This document shows positions 1 through 14,300 of a stretch of 64,000 bases of DNA, piece after piece. Under the pieces are notes generated by a model. It did not search any database. It saw only the letters and a program-made list of their open reading frames with translations, and was not told the DNA's origin. The stretch comes from Ptiloglossa arizonensis. Lineage: Eukaryota > Arthropoda > Insecta > Hymenoptera > Colletidae. Positions within the stretch are counted from its first letter, which is position 1. Every line of letters begins with the position of its first letter. Position numbers and translations under genes: made by a program. The DNA lies in NCBI RefSeq assembly GCF_051014685.1, contig NW_027479402.1:62001-126000 (forward strand), written 5' to 3'.

Positions 1-1351
1 GAAATTTTGCGAATTGGTCAATCCGTTCGCGAGATATGGCAGTTTGTATGTAAGAAACGCTTGAGAAACTCAACATTTTTGCAGATCTGATGCTCGAAAC
101 GAATAACTAGAACGGCCTAGGGTAAAAGTACGCATACCGTTGTAATCGGGCGAGTTTCTACTTTCAGATGCAACAGAAATTTTGCGGATTGGTCAATCCG
201 TTCGCGAGATATGGCAGTTTGGTGGTAAGAAACGCTTGAGGAACTCAAAATTTTCGCAGTTCTGATGCTCGAAACGAATAACTAGAACGGACTAGGGGAA
301 AAGTACGCATACCGTTGTAATCGGGCGAGTTTCTACTTTCAGATGCAACAGAAATTTTGCGGATTGGTCAATCCGTTCGCGAGATATGGTAATTTGGAGG
401 TAAGAAACGGTTGAGAAACTCAAAATTTTCACAGTTCTGATGCTCGAAACGAATAACCAGAACGGCCTAGGGGATAAGTACGCATACCGTTGTAATCGGG
501 CGAGTTTCTACTTTCAGATGCAACAGAAATTTTGCGGATTGGTCAATCCGTTCGCGAGATATGGCAGTTTGGAGGTAAGAAACGCTTGAGAAACTCAAAA
601 TTTTCACAGTTCTGATGATCGAAACGAATAACTAGAACGGACTAGGGGAAAAGTACGCATACCGTTGTAATCGGGCGAGTTTCTACTTTCAGATGCAACA
701 GGAATTTTGCGGATCGGTCAATCCGTTCGCGAGATATGGCAGTTTGGAGGTAAGCAACGCTTGAGAAACTCAAAATTTTCGAAGTTCTCATGCTCGAAAC
801 GAATAACTACAACGGCCTAGGGGAAAAGTACGCATACCGTTGTAATCGGGCGAGTTTCTACTTTCAGATGCAACAGAAATTTTGCGGATTGGTCAATCCG
901 TTCGCGAGATATGGCAGTTTGGAGGTAAGAAACGCTTGAGAAACTCAAAATTTTCACAGTTCTGATGCTCGAAACGAATAACTAGAACGGACTAGGGGAA
1001 AAGTACGCATACCGTTGTAATCGGGCGAGTTTCTACTTTCAGATGCAACAGAAATTTTGCGGATTGGTCAATCCGTTCGCGAGATATGGCAGTTTGGAGG
1101 TAAGAAACGGTTGAGAAACTCAAAATTTTCACAGTTCTGATGCTCGAAACGAATAACCAGAACGGCCTAGGGGAAAAGTACGCATACCGTTGTAATCGGG
1201 CGAGTTTCTACTTTCAGATGCAACAGAAATTTTGCGGATTGGTCAATCCGTTCGCGAGATATGGCAGTTTGGAGGTAAGCAACGCTTGGGAAACCCAAAA
1301 TTTTCGCAGTTCTCATGCTCGAAACGTATAACTACAACGGCCTAGGGGAAA
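1..1351 (+). repeat. Left zone of diverse monomers
   Basis: About 7.7 monomers with no obvious local HOR. Distinguishing variants include TCACAG in place of TCGCAG, AACGGACTAGG, AACGGTTGAG and GGTAATTTGG. Bases 1-425 resemble 35876-36300 (shift 35,875 bp, 205 monomers), with about five differences by eye, so this pair is older than the duplications to the right. A type with the paired change TTGGG/CCCAA and CGTATAACTAC occurs at 1276-1335. Confidence 0.85.
1286..1298. repeat. Inverted repeat 2 with both arms changed
   Basis: TTGGG-AAA-CCCAA replaces the usual TTGAG-AAA-CTCAA, so pairing is kept by two complementary substitutions. The same form occurs at 35411-35423 and 38387-38399, linked to TCTCATGCTC and CGTATAACTAC downstream, so the three copies share one origin. 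Confidence 0.8.
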
Positions 1352-4300
1352 AGTACGCATACCGTTGTAATCGGGCGAGTTTCTACTTTCAGATGCAACA
1401 GAAATTTTGCGGATTGGTCAATCCGTTCGCGAGATATGGCAGTTTGTAGGTAAGAAACGCTTGAGAAACTCAACATTTTTGCAGTTCTGATGCTCGAAAC
1501 GAATAACTAGAACGGCCTAGGGGAAAAGTACGCATACCGTTGTAATCGGGCGAGTTCCTACTTTCAGATGCAACAGAAATTTTGCGGATTGGTCAATCCG
1601 TTCGCGAGATATGGCAGTTTGGAGGAAAGAAACGCTTGAGAAACTCAAAATTTTCGCAGTTCTGATGCTCGACAAGCATAACTAGAACGGTCTAGGGGAA
1701 AAGTACGCATACCGTTGTAATCGGGCGACTTTCTACTTTCGGATGCAACAGAAATTCTGCGGATTGGTCAATCCGTTCGCGAGATATGGCAGTTTGGATG
1801 TATGAAACACTTGAGAAACACAAAATTTTCGCAGTTCTGATGCTCGAAACGAATAACTAGAGCGGCCCAGGGGAAAAATACGCATACCGTTGTAATCGGG
1901 CGAGTTTCTACTTTCAGATGCAACAGAAATTTTGCGGATTGGTCAATCCGTTCGCGAGATGTGGCAGTTTGGAGGTAAGAAACGCTTGAGAAACTCAAAA
2001 TTTTCGCAGTTCTGATGCTCGAAACGAATAACTAGAACGGCCTCGGGGAAAAGTACGCATACCGCTGTAATCGGGCGAGTTTCTACTTTCAGATGCAACA
2101 GAAATTTTGCGGATTGGTCAATCCGTTCGCGAGATATGGCAGTTTGTAGGTAAGAAACGCTTGAGAAACTCAACATTTTCGCAGTTCTGATGCTCGAAAC
2201 GAATAACTAGAACGGACTTGGGGAAACGTACGCATACCGTTGTAATCGGGCGAGTTTCTACTTTCAGATGCAACAGAAATTTTGCGGATTGGTCAATCCG
2301 TTCGCGAGATATGGCAGTTTGGAGGTAAGAAACGCTTGAGAAACTCAAAATTTTCGCAGTTCTGATGCTCGACAAGCATTACTAGAAAGGTCTAGGGGAA
2401 AAGTACGCATACCGTTGTAATCGGGCGACTTTCTACTTTCGGATGCAACAGAAATTTTGCGGATTGGTCAATCCGTTCGCGAGATATGGCAGTTTGGATG
2501 TATGAAACACTTGAGAAACACAAAATTTTCGCAGTTCTGATGCTCGAAACGAATAACTAGAGCGGCCCAGGGGAAAAGTACGCAAACCGTTGTAATCGGG
2601 CGAGTTTCTACTTTCAGATGCATCAGAAATTTTGCGGATTGGTCAATCCGTTCGCGAGATATGGCAGTTTGGAAGTAAGAAACGCTTGAGAAACTCAAAA
2701 TTTTCGCAGTTCTGATGCTCGAAACGATTAACTAGAACGGCCTAGGGGAAAAGTACGCATACCGTTGTAATCGGGCGAGTTTCTACTTTCAGATGCAATA
2801 GAAATTTTGCGGATTGGTCAATCCGTCCGCGAGATGTGGCAGTTTGGAAGTAAGAAACGCTTGAGAAACTCAAAATTTTCGCAGTTCTGATGCTCGAAAC
2901 GAATAACTAGAACGGCCTCGGAGAAAAGTACGCATACCGTTGTAATCGGGCGAGTTTCTACTTTCAGATGCAACAGAAATTTTGCGGATTGGTCAATCCG
3001 TTCGCGAGATATTGCAGTTTGGAGGTAAGAAACGCTTGAGAAACTCAAAATTTTCGCAGTTCCGATGATCGAAACGAATAACTAGAACGGACTTGGGGAA
3101 ACGTACGCATACCGTTGTAATCGGGCGAGTTTCTACTTTCAGATGCAACAGAAATTTTGCGGATTGGTCAATCCGTTCGCGAGATATGGCAGTTTGGAGG
3201 CAAGAAACGGTCGAGAAACTAAAAATTATCACAGTTCTGATACTCGAAACGAATAACCAGAACGGCCTAGGGGAAAAGTACGCATACCGTTGTAATCGGG
3301 CGAGTTTCTACTTTCAGATGCAACAGAAATTTTGCGGATTGGTCAATCCGTTCGCGAGATATGGCAGTTTGTAGGTAAGAAACGCTTGAGAAACTCAAAA
3401 TTTTCGCAGTTCTGATGCTCGAAACGAATAACTAGAACGGCCTAGGGGAAAAGTACGCATACCGTTGTAAGCGGGCGAGTTTCTACTTTCAGATGCAACA
3501 GAAATTTTGCGGATTAGTCAATCCGTTCGCGAGATATGGCAGTTTGGAGGTAAGAAACGCTTGAGAAACTCAAAATTTTCGCAGTTCTGATGCTCGACAA
3601 GCATAACTAGAACGGTCTAGGGGAAATGTACGCATACCGTTGCAATCGGGCGACTTTCTACTTTCAGATGCAACAGAAATTTTGCGGATTGGTCAATCCG
3701 TTCGCGAGATATGGCAGTTTGGAGGTAAGAAACGGTTGAGAAACTCAAAATTTTCACAGTTCTGATGCTCGACAAGCATAACTAGAACGGTCTAGGGGAA
3801 AAGTACGCATACCGTTGAAATCGGGCGAGTTTCTACTTTCAGATGCAACAGGAATTTTGCGGATCGGTCAATCCGTTCGCGAGATATGGCAGTTTGGAGG
3901 TAAGCAACGCTTGAGAAACTCAAAATTTTCGAAGTTCTCATGCTCGAAACGAATAACTACAACGGCCTAGGGGAAAAGTACGCATACCGTTGTAATCGGG
4001 CGAGTTTCTACTTTCAGATGCAACAGAAATTTTGTGGATTGGTCAATCCGTTCGCGAGATATGGCAGTTTGGAGGTAAGAAACGCTTGAGAAACTCAAAA
4101 TTTTCACAGTTCTGATGCTCGAAACGAATAACTAGAACGGACTAGGGGAAAAGTACGCATACCGTTGTAATCGGGCGAGTTTCTACTTTCAGATGCAACA
4201 GGAATTTTGCGGTTCGGTCAATCCGTTCGCGAGATATGGCAGTTTGGAGGTAAGCAACGCTTGAGAAACTCAAAATTTTCGAAGTTCTCATGCTCGAAAC

Positions 4301-5441
4301 GAATAACTACAACGGCCTAGGGGAAAAGTACGCATACCGTTGTAATCGGGCGAGTTTCTACTTTCAGATGCAACAGAAATTTTGCGGATTGGTCAATCCG
4401 TCCGCGAGATGTGGCAGTTTGGAAGTAAGAAACGCTTGAGAAACTCAAAATTTTCGCAGTTCTGATGCTCGAAACGAATAACTAGAACGGCCTCGGGGAA
4501 AAGTACGCATACCGTTGTAATCGGGCGAGTTTCTACTTTCAGATGCAACAGAAATTTTGCGGATTGGTCAATCCGTTCGCGAGATATGGCAGTTTGGAGG
4601 TAAGAAACGCTTGAGAAACTCAAAATTTTCGCAGTTCTGATGATCGAAACGAATAACTAGAACGGACTTGGGGAAACGTACGCATACCGTTGTAATCGGG
4701 CGAGTTTCTACTTTCAGATGCAACAGAAATTTTGCGGATTGGTCAATCCGTTCGCGAGATATGGCAGTTTGGAGGCAAGAAACGGTCGAGAAACTCAAAA
4801 TTATCACAGTTCTGATACTCGAAACGAATAACCAGAACGGCCTAGGGGAAAAGTACGCATACCGTTGTAATCGGGCGAGTTTCTACTTTCAGATGCAACA
4901 GAAATTTTGCGGATTGGTCAATCCGTTCGCGAGATATGGCAGTTTGTAGGTAAGAAACGCTTGAGAAACTCAAAATTTTCGCAGTTCTGATGCTCGAAAC
5001 GAATAACTAGAACGGCCTAGGGGAAAAGTACCCATACCGTTGTAAGCGGGCGAGTTTCTACTTTCAGATGCAACAGAAATTTTGCGGATTTGTCAATCCG
5101 TTCGCGAGATATGGCAGTTTGGAGGTAAGAAACGCTTGAGAAACTCAAAATTATCGCAGTTCTGATGCTCGACAAGCATAACTAGAACGGTCTAGGGGAA
5201 ATGTACGCATACCGTTGCAATCGGGCGACTTTCTACTTTCAGATGCAACAGAAATTTTGCGGATTGGTCAATCCGTTCGCGAGATATGGCAGTTTGGAGG
5301 TAAGAAACGGTTGAGAAACTCAAAATTTTCACAGTTCTGATGCTCGACAAGCATAACTAGAACGGTCTAGGGGAAAAGTACGCATACCGTTGAAATCGGG
5401 CGAGTTTCTACTTTCAGATGCAACAGAAATTTTGCGGATTG

Positions 5442-7541
5442 GTCAATCCGTTCGCGAGATATGGCAGTTTGGAGGTAAGAAACGCTTGAGAAACTCAAAA
5501 TTTTCGCAGTTCTGATGCTCGAAACGAATAACTAGAACGGCCTAGGGGAAAAGTACGCATACCGTTGTAATCGGGCGAGTTACTACTTTCAGATGCATCA
5601 GAAATTTTGCGGATTGGTCAATCCGTTCGTGAGATATGGCAGTTTGGAAGTAAGAAACGCTTGAGAAACTCAAAATTTTCGCAGTTCTGATGCTCGAAAC
5701 GATTAACTAGAACGGCCTAGGGGAAAAGTACGCACACCGTTGTCATCGGGCGAGTTTCTACTTTCAGATGCAACAGAAATTTTGCGAATTGGTCAATCCG
5801 TTCGCGAGATATGGCAGTTTGGAAGTAAGAAACGCTTGAGAAACTCAAAATTTTCGCAGTTCTGATGCTCGAAACGAATAACTAGAACGGCCTAGGGGAA
5901 AAGTACGCACACCGTTGTAATCGGGCGAGCTTCTAATTTCAGATGCAACAGAAATTTTGCGGATTGGTTAATCCATTCGCGAGATATGGCAGTTTGGAGG
6001 TAAGAAACGCTTGAGAAGCTCAAAATTTTCGCAGTTCTGATGCTCGAAACGAATAACTAGAACGGCCTAGGGGAAAAGTACGCATGCCGTTGTAATCGGG
6101 CGAGTTTCTACATTCAGATGCGACAGAAATTTTGCGGATTGGTCAATCCGTTCGCGAGATATGGCAGTTTGGAGGTAAGAAACACTTGAGAAACTCAAAA
6201 TCTTCGCAGTTCTGATGCTCGAAACGAATAACTAGAACGGCCTAGGAGAAAAGTACGCATACCGTTGTAATCGGGCGAGTTTCTACTGTCAGATGCAATA
6301 GAAATTTTGCGGATTAGTCAATCCGTTCGCGAGATATGGCAGTTTGGAGGAAAGAAACGCTTGAGAAACTCAAAATTTTCGAAGTTCTGATGCTCGACAA
6401 GCATAACTAGAACGGTCTAGGGGAAGAGTACGCATACCGTTGTAATCGGGCGAGTTTCTACTTTCAGATGCAACAGAAATTTTGCGGATTGGTCAATCCG
6501 TTCGCGAGATATGGCAGTTTCTAGGTAAGAAACGCTTGAGAAACTCAACATTTTCGCAGTTCTGATGCTCGAAACGAATAACTAGAACCGACTTGGGGAA
6601 ACGTACGCATACCCTTGTAATCGGGCGACTTTCTACTTTCAGATGCAACAGAAATTTTGCGGATTGGTCAATCCGTTCGCGAGATATGGCAGTTTGTAGG
6701 TAAGAAACGCTTGAGAAACTCAACATTTTTGCAGTTCTGATGCTCGAAACGAATAACTACAACGGCCTAGGGGAAAAGTACGCATACCGTTGTAATCGGG
6801 CGAGTTTCTACTTTCAGATGCAATAGAAATTTTGCGGATTGGTCAATCCGTCCGCGAGATGTGGCAGTTTGGAAGTAAGAAACGCTTGAGAAACTCAAAA
6901 TTTTCGCAGTTCTGATGCTCGAAACGAATAACTAGAACGGCCTCGGAGAAAAGTACGCATACCGTTGTAATCGGGCGAGTTTCTACTTTCAGATGCAACA
7001 GAAATTTTGCGGATTGGTCAATCCGTTCGCGAGATATGGCAGTTTGGAGGTAAGAAACGCTTGAGAAACTCAAAATTTTCGCAGTTCCGATGATCGAAAC
7101 GAATAACTAGAACGGACTTGGGGAAACGTACGCATACCGTTGTAATCGGGCGAGTTTCTACTTTCAGATGCAACAGAAATTTTGCGGATTGGTCAATCCG
7201 TTCGCGAGATATGGCAGTTTGGAGGCAAGAAACGGTCGAGAAACTAAAAATTATCACAGTTCTGATACTCGAAACGAATAACCAGAACGGCCTAGGGGAA
7301 AAGTACGCATACCGTTGTAATCGGGCGAGTTTCTACTTTCAGATGCAACAGAAATTTTGCGGATTGGTCAATCCGTTCGCGAGATATGGCAGTTTGTAGG
7401 TAAGAAACGCTTGAGAAACTCAAAATTTTCGCAGTTCTGATGCTCGAAACGAATAACTAGAACGGCCTAGGGGAAAAGTACGCATACCGTTGTAAGCGGG
7501 CGAGTTTCTACTTTCAGATGCAACAGAAATTTTGCGGATTA
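5442..7541 (+). repeat. 12-monomer (2,100-bp) HOR, unit 1
   Basis: The unit contains an ordered cassette: GTTACTACTTTC/CATCAG, TTGTCATCGGG, GAGCTTCTAATTTC with GGTTAATCCATTC, AAGCTC, CGCATGCCG with CATTCAG, AACACTTGAG with ATCTTCG, CTGTCAG, GGATTAGTC with GGAGGAAAG and TTCGAAG, then GACAAGCATA. The same order begins again 2,100 bp on. ACCCTTGTAA at 6611 distinguishes this unit from the next, which has ACCGTTGTAA. Confidence 0.85.
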
Positions 7542-9226
7542 GTCAATCCGTTCGCGAGATATGGCAGTTTGGAGGTAAGAAACGCTTGAGAAACTCAAAA
7601 TTTTCGCAGTTCTGATGCTCGAAACGAATAACTAGAACGGCCTAGGGGAAAAGTACGCATACCGTTGTAATCGGGCGAGTTACTACTTTCAGATGCATCA
7701 GAAATTTTGCGGATTGGTCAATCCGTTCGTGAGATATGGCAGTTTGGAAGTAAGAAACGCTTGAGAAACTCAAAATTTTCGCAGTTCTGATGCTCGAAAC
7801 GATTAACTAGAACGGCCTAGGGGAAAAGTACGCACACCGTTGTCATCGGGCGAGTTTCTACTTTCAGATGCAACAGAAATTTTGCGAATTGGTCAATCCG
7901 TTCGCGAGATATGGCAGTTTGGAAGTAAGAAACGCTTGAGAAACTCAAAATTTTCGCAGTTCTGATGCTCGAAACGAATAACTAGAACGGCCTAGGGGAA
8001 AAGTACGCACACCGTTGTAATCGGGCGAGCTTCTAATTTCAGATGCAACAGAAATTTTGCGGATTGGTTAATCCATTCGCGAGATATGGCAGTTTGGAGG
8101 TAAGAAACGCTTGAGAAGCTCAAAATTTTCGCAGTTCTGATGCTCGAAACGAATAACTAGAACGGCCTAGGGGAAAAGTACGCATGCCGTTGTAATCGGG
8201 CGAGTTTCTACATTCAGATGCGACAGAAATTTTGCGGATTGGTCAATCCGTTCGCGAGATATGGCAGTTTGGAGGTAAGAAACACTTGAGAAACTCAAAA
8301 TCTTCGCAGTTCTGATGCTCGAAACGAATAACTAGAACGGCCTAGGAGAAAAGTACGCATACCGTTGTAATCGGGCGAGTTTCTACTGTCAGATGCAATA
8401 GAAATTTTGCGGATTAGTCAATCCGTTCGCGAGATATGGCAGTTTGGAGGAAAGAAACGCTTGAGAAACTCAAAATTTTCGAAGTTCTGATGCTCGACAA
8501 GCATAACTAGAACGGTCTAGGGGAAGAGTACGCATACCGTTGTAATCGGGCGAGTTTCTACTTTCAGATGCAACAGAAATTTTGCGGATTGGTCAATCCG
8601 TTCGCGAGATATGGCAGTTTCTAGGTAAGAAACGCTTGAGAAACTCAACATTTTCGCAGTTCTGATGCTCGAAACGAATAACTAGAACCGACTTGGGGAA
8701 ACGTACGCATACCGTTGTAATCGGGCGACTTTCTACTTTCAGATGCAACAGAAATTTTGCGGATTGGTCAATCCGTTCGCGAGATATGGCAGTTTGTAGG
8801 TAAGAAACGCTTGAGAAACTCAACATTTTTGCAGTTCTGATGCTCGAAACGAATAACTACAACGGCCTAGGGGAAAAGTACGCATACCGTTGTAATCGGG
8901 CGAGTTTCTACTTTCAGATGCAATAGAAATTTTGCGGATTGGTCAATCCGTCCGCGAGATGTGGCAGTTTGGAAGTAAGAAACGCTTGAGAAACTCAAAA
9001 TTTTCGCAGTTCTGATGCTCGAAACGAATAACTAGAACGGCCTCGGAGAAAAGTACGCATACCGTTGTAATCGGGCGAGTTTCTACTTTCAGATGCAACA
9101 GAAATTTTGCGGATTGGTCAATCCGTTCGCGAGATATGGCAGTTTGGAGGTAAGAAACGCTTGAGAAACTCAAAATTTTCGCAGTTCCGATGATCGAAAC
9201 GAATAACTAGAACGGACTTGGGGAAA
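7542..9226 (+). repeat. 12-monomer HOR, unit 2, cut short
   Basis: It repeats the unit at 5442-7541 through the TCCGATGATC and GACTTGGGG markers (9187-9230). It is then replaced by the start of the second 45-monomer block. The breakpoint falls inside the HOR unit, so the larger duplication did not respect HOR boundaries. Confidence 0.8.
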
Positions 9227-11675
9227 CGTACGCATACCGTTGTAATCGGGCGAGTTTCTACTTTCAGATGCAACAGAAATTTTGCGGATTGGTCAATCCG
9301 TTCGCGAGATATGGCAGTTTGTAGGTAAGAAACGCTTGAGAAACTCAACATTTTTGCAGTTCTGATGCTCGAAACGAATAACTAGAACGGCCTAGGGGAA
9401 AAGTACGCATACCGTTGTAATCGGGCGAGTTCCTACTTTCAGATGCAACAGAAATTTTGCGGATTGGTCAATCCGTTCGCGAGATATGGCAGTTTGGAGG
9501 AAAGAAACGCTTGAGAAACTCAAAATTTTCGCAGTTCTGATGCTCGACAAGCATAACTAGAACGGTCTAGGGGAAAAGTACGCATACCGTTGTAATCGGG
9601 CGACTTTCTACTTTCGGATGCAACAGAAATTCTGCGGATTGGTCAATCCGTTCGCGAGATATGGCAGTTTGGATGTATGAAACACTTGAGAAACACAAAA
9701 TTTTCGCAGTTCTGATGCTCGAAACGAATAACTAGAGCGGCCCAGGGGAAAAATACGCATACCGTTGTAATCGGGCGAGTTTCTACTTTCAGATGCAACA
9801 GAAATTTTGCGGATTGGTCAATCCGTTCGCGAGATGTGGCAGTTTGGAGGTAAGAAACGCTTGAGAAACTCAAAATTTTCGCAGTTCTGATGCTCGAAAC
9901 GAATAACTAGAACGGCCTCGGGGAAAAGTACGCATACCGCTGTAATCGGGCGAGTTTCTACTTTCAGATGCAACAGAAATTTTGCGGATTGGTCAATCCG
10001 TTCGCGAGATATGGCAGTTTGTAGGTAAGAAACGCTTGAGAAACTCAACATTTTCGCAGTTCTGATGCTCGAAACGAATAACTAGAACGGACTTGGGGAA
10101 ACGTACGCATACCGTTGTAATCGGGCGAGTTTCTACTTTCAGATGCAACAGAAATTTTGCGGATTGGTCAATCCGTTCGCGAGATATGGCAGTTTGGAGG
10201 TAAGAAACGCTTGAGAAACTCAAAATTTTCGCAGTTCTGATGCTCGACAAGCATTACTAGAAAGGTCTAGGGGAAAAGTACGCATACCGTTGTAATCGGG
10301 CGACTTTCTACTTTCGGATGCAACAGAAATTTTGCGGATTGGTCAATCCGTTCGCGAGATATGGCAGTTTGGATGTATGAAACACTTGAGAAACACAAAA
10401 TTTTCGCAGTTCTGATGCTCGAAACGAATAACTAGAGCGGCCCAGGGGAAAAGTACGCAAACCGTTGTAATCGGGCGAGTTTCTACTTTCAGATGCATCA
10501 GAAATTTTGCGGATTGGTCAATCCGTTCGCGAGATATGGCAGTTTGGAAGTAAGAAACGCTTGAGAAACTCAAAATTTTCGCAGTTCTGATGCTCGAAAC
10601 GATTAACTAGAACGGCCTAGGGGAAAAGTACGCATACCGTTGTAATCGGGCGAGTTTCTACTTTCAGATGCAATAGAAATTTTGCGGATTGGTCAATCCG
10701 TCCGCGAGATGTGGCAGTTTGGAAGTAAGAAACGCTTGAGAAACTCAAAATTTTCGCAGTTCTGATGCTCGAAACGAATAACTAGAACGGCCTCGGAGAA
10801 AAGTACGCATACCGTTGTAATCGGGCGAGTTTCTACTTTCAGATGCAACAGAAATTTTGCGGATTGGTCAATCCGTTCGCGAGATATTGCAGTTTGGAGG
10901 TAAGAAACGCTTGAGAAACTCAAAATTTTCGCAGTTCCGATGATCGAAACGAATAACTAGAACGGACTTGGGGAAACGTACGCATACCGTTGTAATCGGG
11001 CGAGTTTCTACTTTCAGATGCAACAGAAATTTTGCGGATTGGTCAATCCGTTCGCGAGATATGGCAGTTTGGAGGCAAGAAACGGTCGAGAAACTAAAAA
11101 TTATCACAGTTCTGATACTCGAAACGAATAACCAGAACGGCCTAGGGGAAAAGTACGCATACCGTTGTAATCGGGCGAGTTTCTACTTTCAGATGCAACA
11201 GAAATTTTGCGGATTGGTCAATCCGTTCGCGAGATATGGCAGTTTGTAGGTAAGAAACGCTTGAGAAACTCAAAATTTTCGCAGTTCTGATGCTCGAAAC
11301 GAATAACTAGAACGGCCTAGGGGAAAAGTACGCATACCGTTGTAAGCGGGCGAGTTTCTACTTTCAGATGCAACAGAAATTTTGCGGATTAGTCAATCCG
11401 TTCGCGAGATATGGCAGTTTGGAGGTAAGAAACGCTTGAGAAACTCAAAATTTTCGCAGTTCTGATGCTCGACAAGCATAACTAGAACGGTCTAGGGGAA
11501 ATGTACGCATACCGTTGCAATCGGGCGACTTTCTACTTTCAGATGCAACAGAAATTTTGCGGATTGGTCAATCCGTTCGCGAGATATGGCAGTTTGGAGG
11601 TAAGAAACGGTTGAGAAACTCAAAATTTTCACAGTTCTGATGCTCGACAAGCATAACTAGAACGGTCTAGGGGAA

Positions 11676-14300
11676 AAGTACGCATACCGTTGAAATCGGG
11701 CGAGTTTCTACTTTCAGATGCAACAGGAATTTTGCGGATCGGTCAATCCGTTCGCGAGATATGGCAGTTTGGAGGTAAGCAACGCTTGAGAAACTCAAAA
11801 TTTTCGAAGTTCTCATGCTCGAAACGAATAACTACAACGGCCTAGGGGAAAAGTACGCATACCGTTGTAATCGGGCGAGTTTCTACTTTCAGATGCAACA
11901 GAAATTTTGTGGATTGGTCAATCCGTTCGCGAGATATGGCAGTTTGGAGGTAAGAAACGCTTGAGAAACTCAAAATTTTCACAGTTCTGATGCTCGAAAC
12001 GAATAACTAGAACGGACTAGGGGAAAAGTACGCATACCGTTGTAATCGGGCGAGTTTCTACTTTCAGATGCAACAGGAATTTTGCGGTTCGGTCAATCCG
12101 TTCGCGAGATATGGCAGTTTGGAGGTAAGCAACGCTTGAGAAACTCAAAATTTTCGAAGTTCTCATGCTCGAAACGAATAACTACAACGGCCTAGGGGAA
12201 AAGTACGCATACCGTTGTAATCGGGCGAGTTTCTACTTTCAGATGCAACAGAAATTTTGCGGATTGGTCAATCCGTCCGCGAGATGTGGCAGTTTGGAAG
12301 TAAGAAACGCTTGAGAAACTCAAAATTTTCGCAGTTCTGATGCTCGAAACGAATAACTAGAACGGCCTCGGGGAAAAGTACGCATACCGTTGTAATCGGG
12401 CGAGTTTCTACTTTCAGATGCAACAGAAATTTTGCGGATTGGTCAATCCGTTCGCGAGATATGGCAGTTTGGAGGTAAGAAACGCTTGAGAAACTCAAAA
12501 TTTTCGCAGTTCTGATGATCGAAACGAATAACTAGAACGGACTTGGGGAAACGTACGCATACCGTTGTAATCGGGCGAGTTTCTACTTTCAGATGCAACA
12601 GAAATTTTGCGGATTGGTCAATCCGTTCGCGAGATATGGCAGTTTGGAGGCAAGAAACGGTCGAGAAACTCAAAATTATCACAGTTCTGATACTCGAAAC
12701 GAATAACCAGAACGGCCTAGGGGAAAAGTACGCATACCGTTGTAATCGGGCGAGTTTCTACTTTCAGATGCAACAGAAATTTTGCGGATTGGTCAATCCG
12801 TTCGCGAGATATGGCAGTTTGTAGGTAAGAAACGCTTGAGAAACTCAAAATTTTCGCAGTTCTGATGCTCGAAACGAATAACTAGAACGGCCTAGGGGAA
12901 AAGTACCCATACCGTTGTAAGCGGGCGAGTTTCTACTTTCAGATGCAACAGAAATTTTGCGGATTTGTCAATCCGTTCGCGAGATATGGCAGTTTGGAGG
13001 TAAGAAACGCTTGAGAAACTCAAAATTATCGCAGTTCTGATGCTCGACAAGCATAACTAGAACGGTCTAGGGGAAATGTACGCATACCGTTGCAATCGGG
13101 CGACTTTCTACTTTCAGATGCAACAGAAATTTTGCGGATTGGTCAATCCGTTCGCGAGATATGGCAGTTTGGAGGTAAGAAACGGTTGAGAAACTCAAAA
13201 TTTTCACAGTTCTGATGCTCGACAAGCATAACTAGAACGGTCTAGGGGAAAAGTACGCATACCGTTGAAATCGGGCGAGTTTCTACTTTCAGATGCAACA
13301 GAAATTTTGCGGATTGGTCAATCCGTTCGCGAGATATGGCAGTTTGGAGGTAAGAAACGCTTGAGAAACTCAAAATTTTCGCAGTTCTGATGCTCGAAAC
13401 GAATAACTAGAACGGCCTAGGGGAAAAGTACGCATACCGTTGTAATCGGGCGAGTTACTACTTTCAGATGCATCAGAAATTTTGCGGATTGGTCAATCCG
13501 TTCGTGAGATATGGCAGTTTGGAAGTAAGAAACGCTTGAGAAACTCAAAATTTTCGCAGTTCTGATGCTCGAAACGATTAACTAGAACGGCCTAGGGGAA
13601 AAGTACGCACACCGTTGTCATCGGGCGAGTTTCTACTTTCAGATGCAACAGAAATTTTGCGAATTGGTCAATCCGTTCGCGAGATATGGCAGTTTGGAAG
13701 TAAGAAACGCTTGAGAAACTCAAAATTTTCGCAGTTCTGATGCTCGAAACGAATAACTAGAACGGCCTAGGGGAAAAGTACGCACACCGTTGTAATCGGG
13801 CGAGCTTCTAATTTCAGATGCAACAGAAATTTTGCGGATTGGTTAATCCATTCGCGAGATATGGCAGTTTGGAGGTAAGAAACGCTTGAGAAGCTCAAAA
13901 TTTTCGCAGTTCTGATGCTCGAAACGAATAACTAGAACGGCCTAGGGGAAAAGTACGCATGCCGTTGTAATCGGGCGAGTTTCTACATTCAGATGCGACA
14001 GAAATTTTGCGGATTGGTCAATCCGTTCGCGAGATATGGCAGTTTGGAGGTAAGAAACACTTGAGAAACTCAAAATCTTCGCAGTTCTGATGCTCGAAAC
14101 GAATAACTAGAACGGCCTAGGAGAAAAGTACGCATACCGTTGTAATCGGGCGAGTTTCTACTGTCAGATGCAATAGAAATTTTGCGGATTAGTCAATCCG
14201 TTCGCGAGATATGGCAGTTTGGAGGAAAGAAACGCTTGAGAAACTCAAAATTTTCGAAGTTCTGATGCTCGACAAGCATAACTAGAACGGTCTAGGGGAA
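11676..14300 (+). repeat. 15-monomer (2,625-bp) tandem duplication, left copy
   Basis: It shares with 14301-16925 the ordered markers CAGGAATTTTGCGGATCGG, TTTTGTGGATTGG, GCGGTTCGG, CCGTCCGCGAGATGTGG, AAGTACCCAT and TTATCGCAG, each 2,625 bp apart. Copy 1 of the larger block has this segment once (about 3801-6425), so the duplication happened after the 45-monomer duplication. Confidence 0.85.

Larger units (their letters stand above)
1352..9226 (+). repeat. 45-monomer (7,875-bp) block, copy 1
   Basis: Bases 1352-6425 recur at 9227-14300, and bases 6426-9226 recur at 16926-19726. Rare markers shared at the matching positions include AAATACGCAT (1885-1895), GAGATATTGC (3007-3016), TCCGATGATC (3061-3070) and ACCCTTGTAA (6611-6620). 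I saw no mismatch in the lines compared. The left edge is set where the upstream sequence changes from the GACTTGGGG type (before 9227) to CCTAGGGG (before 1352). The edges are accurate to some tens of bases. Confidence 0.85.
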
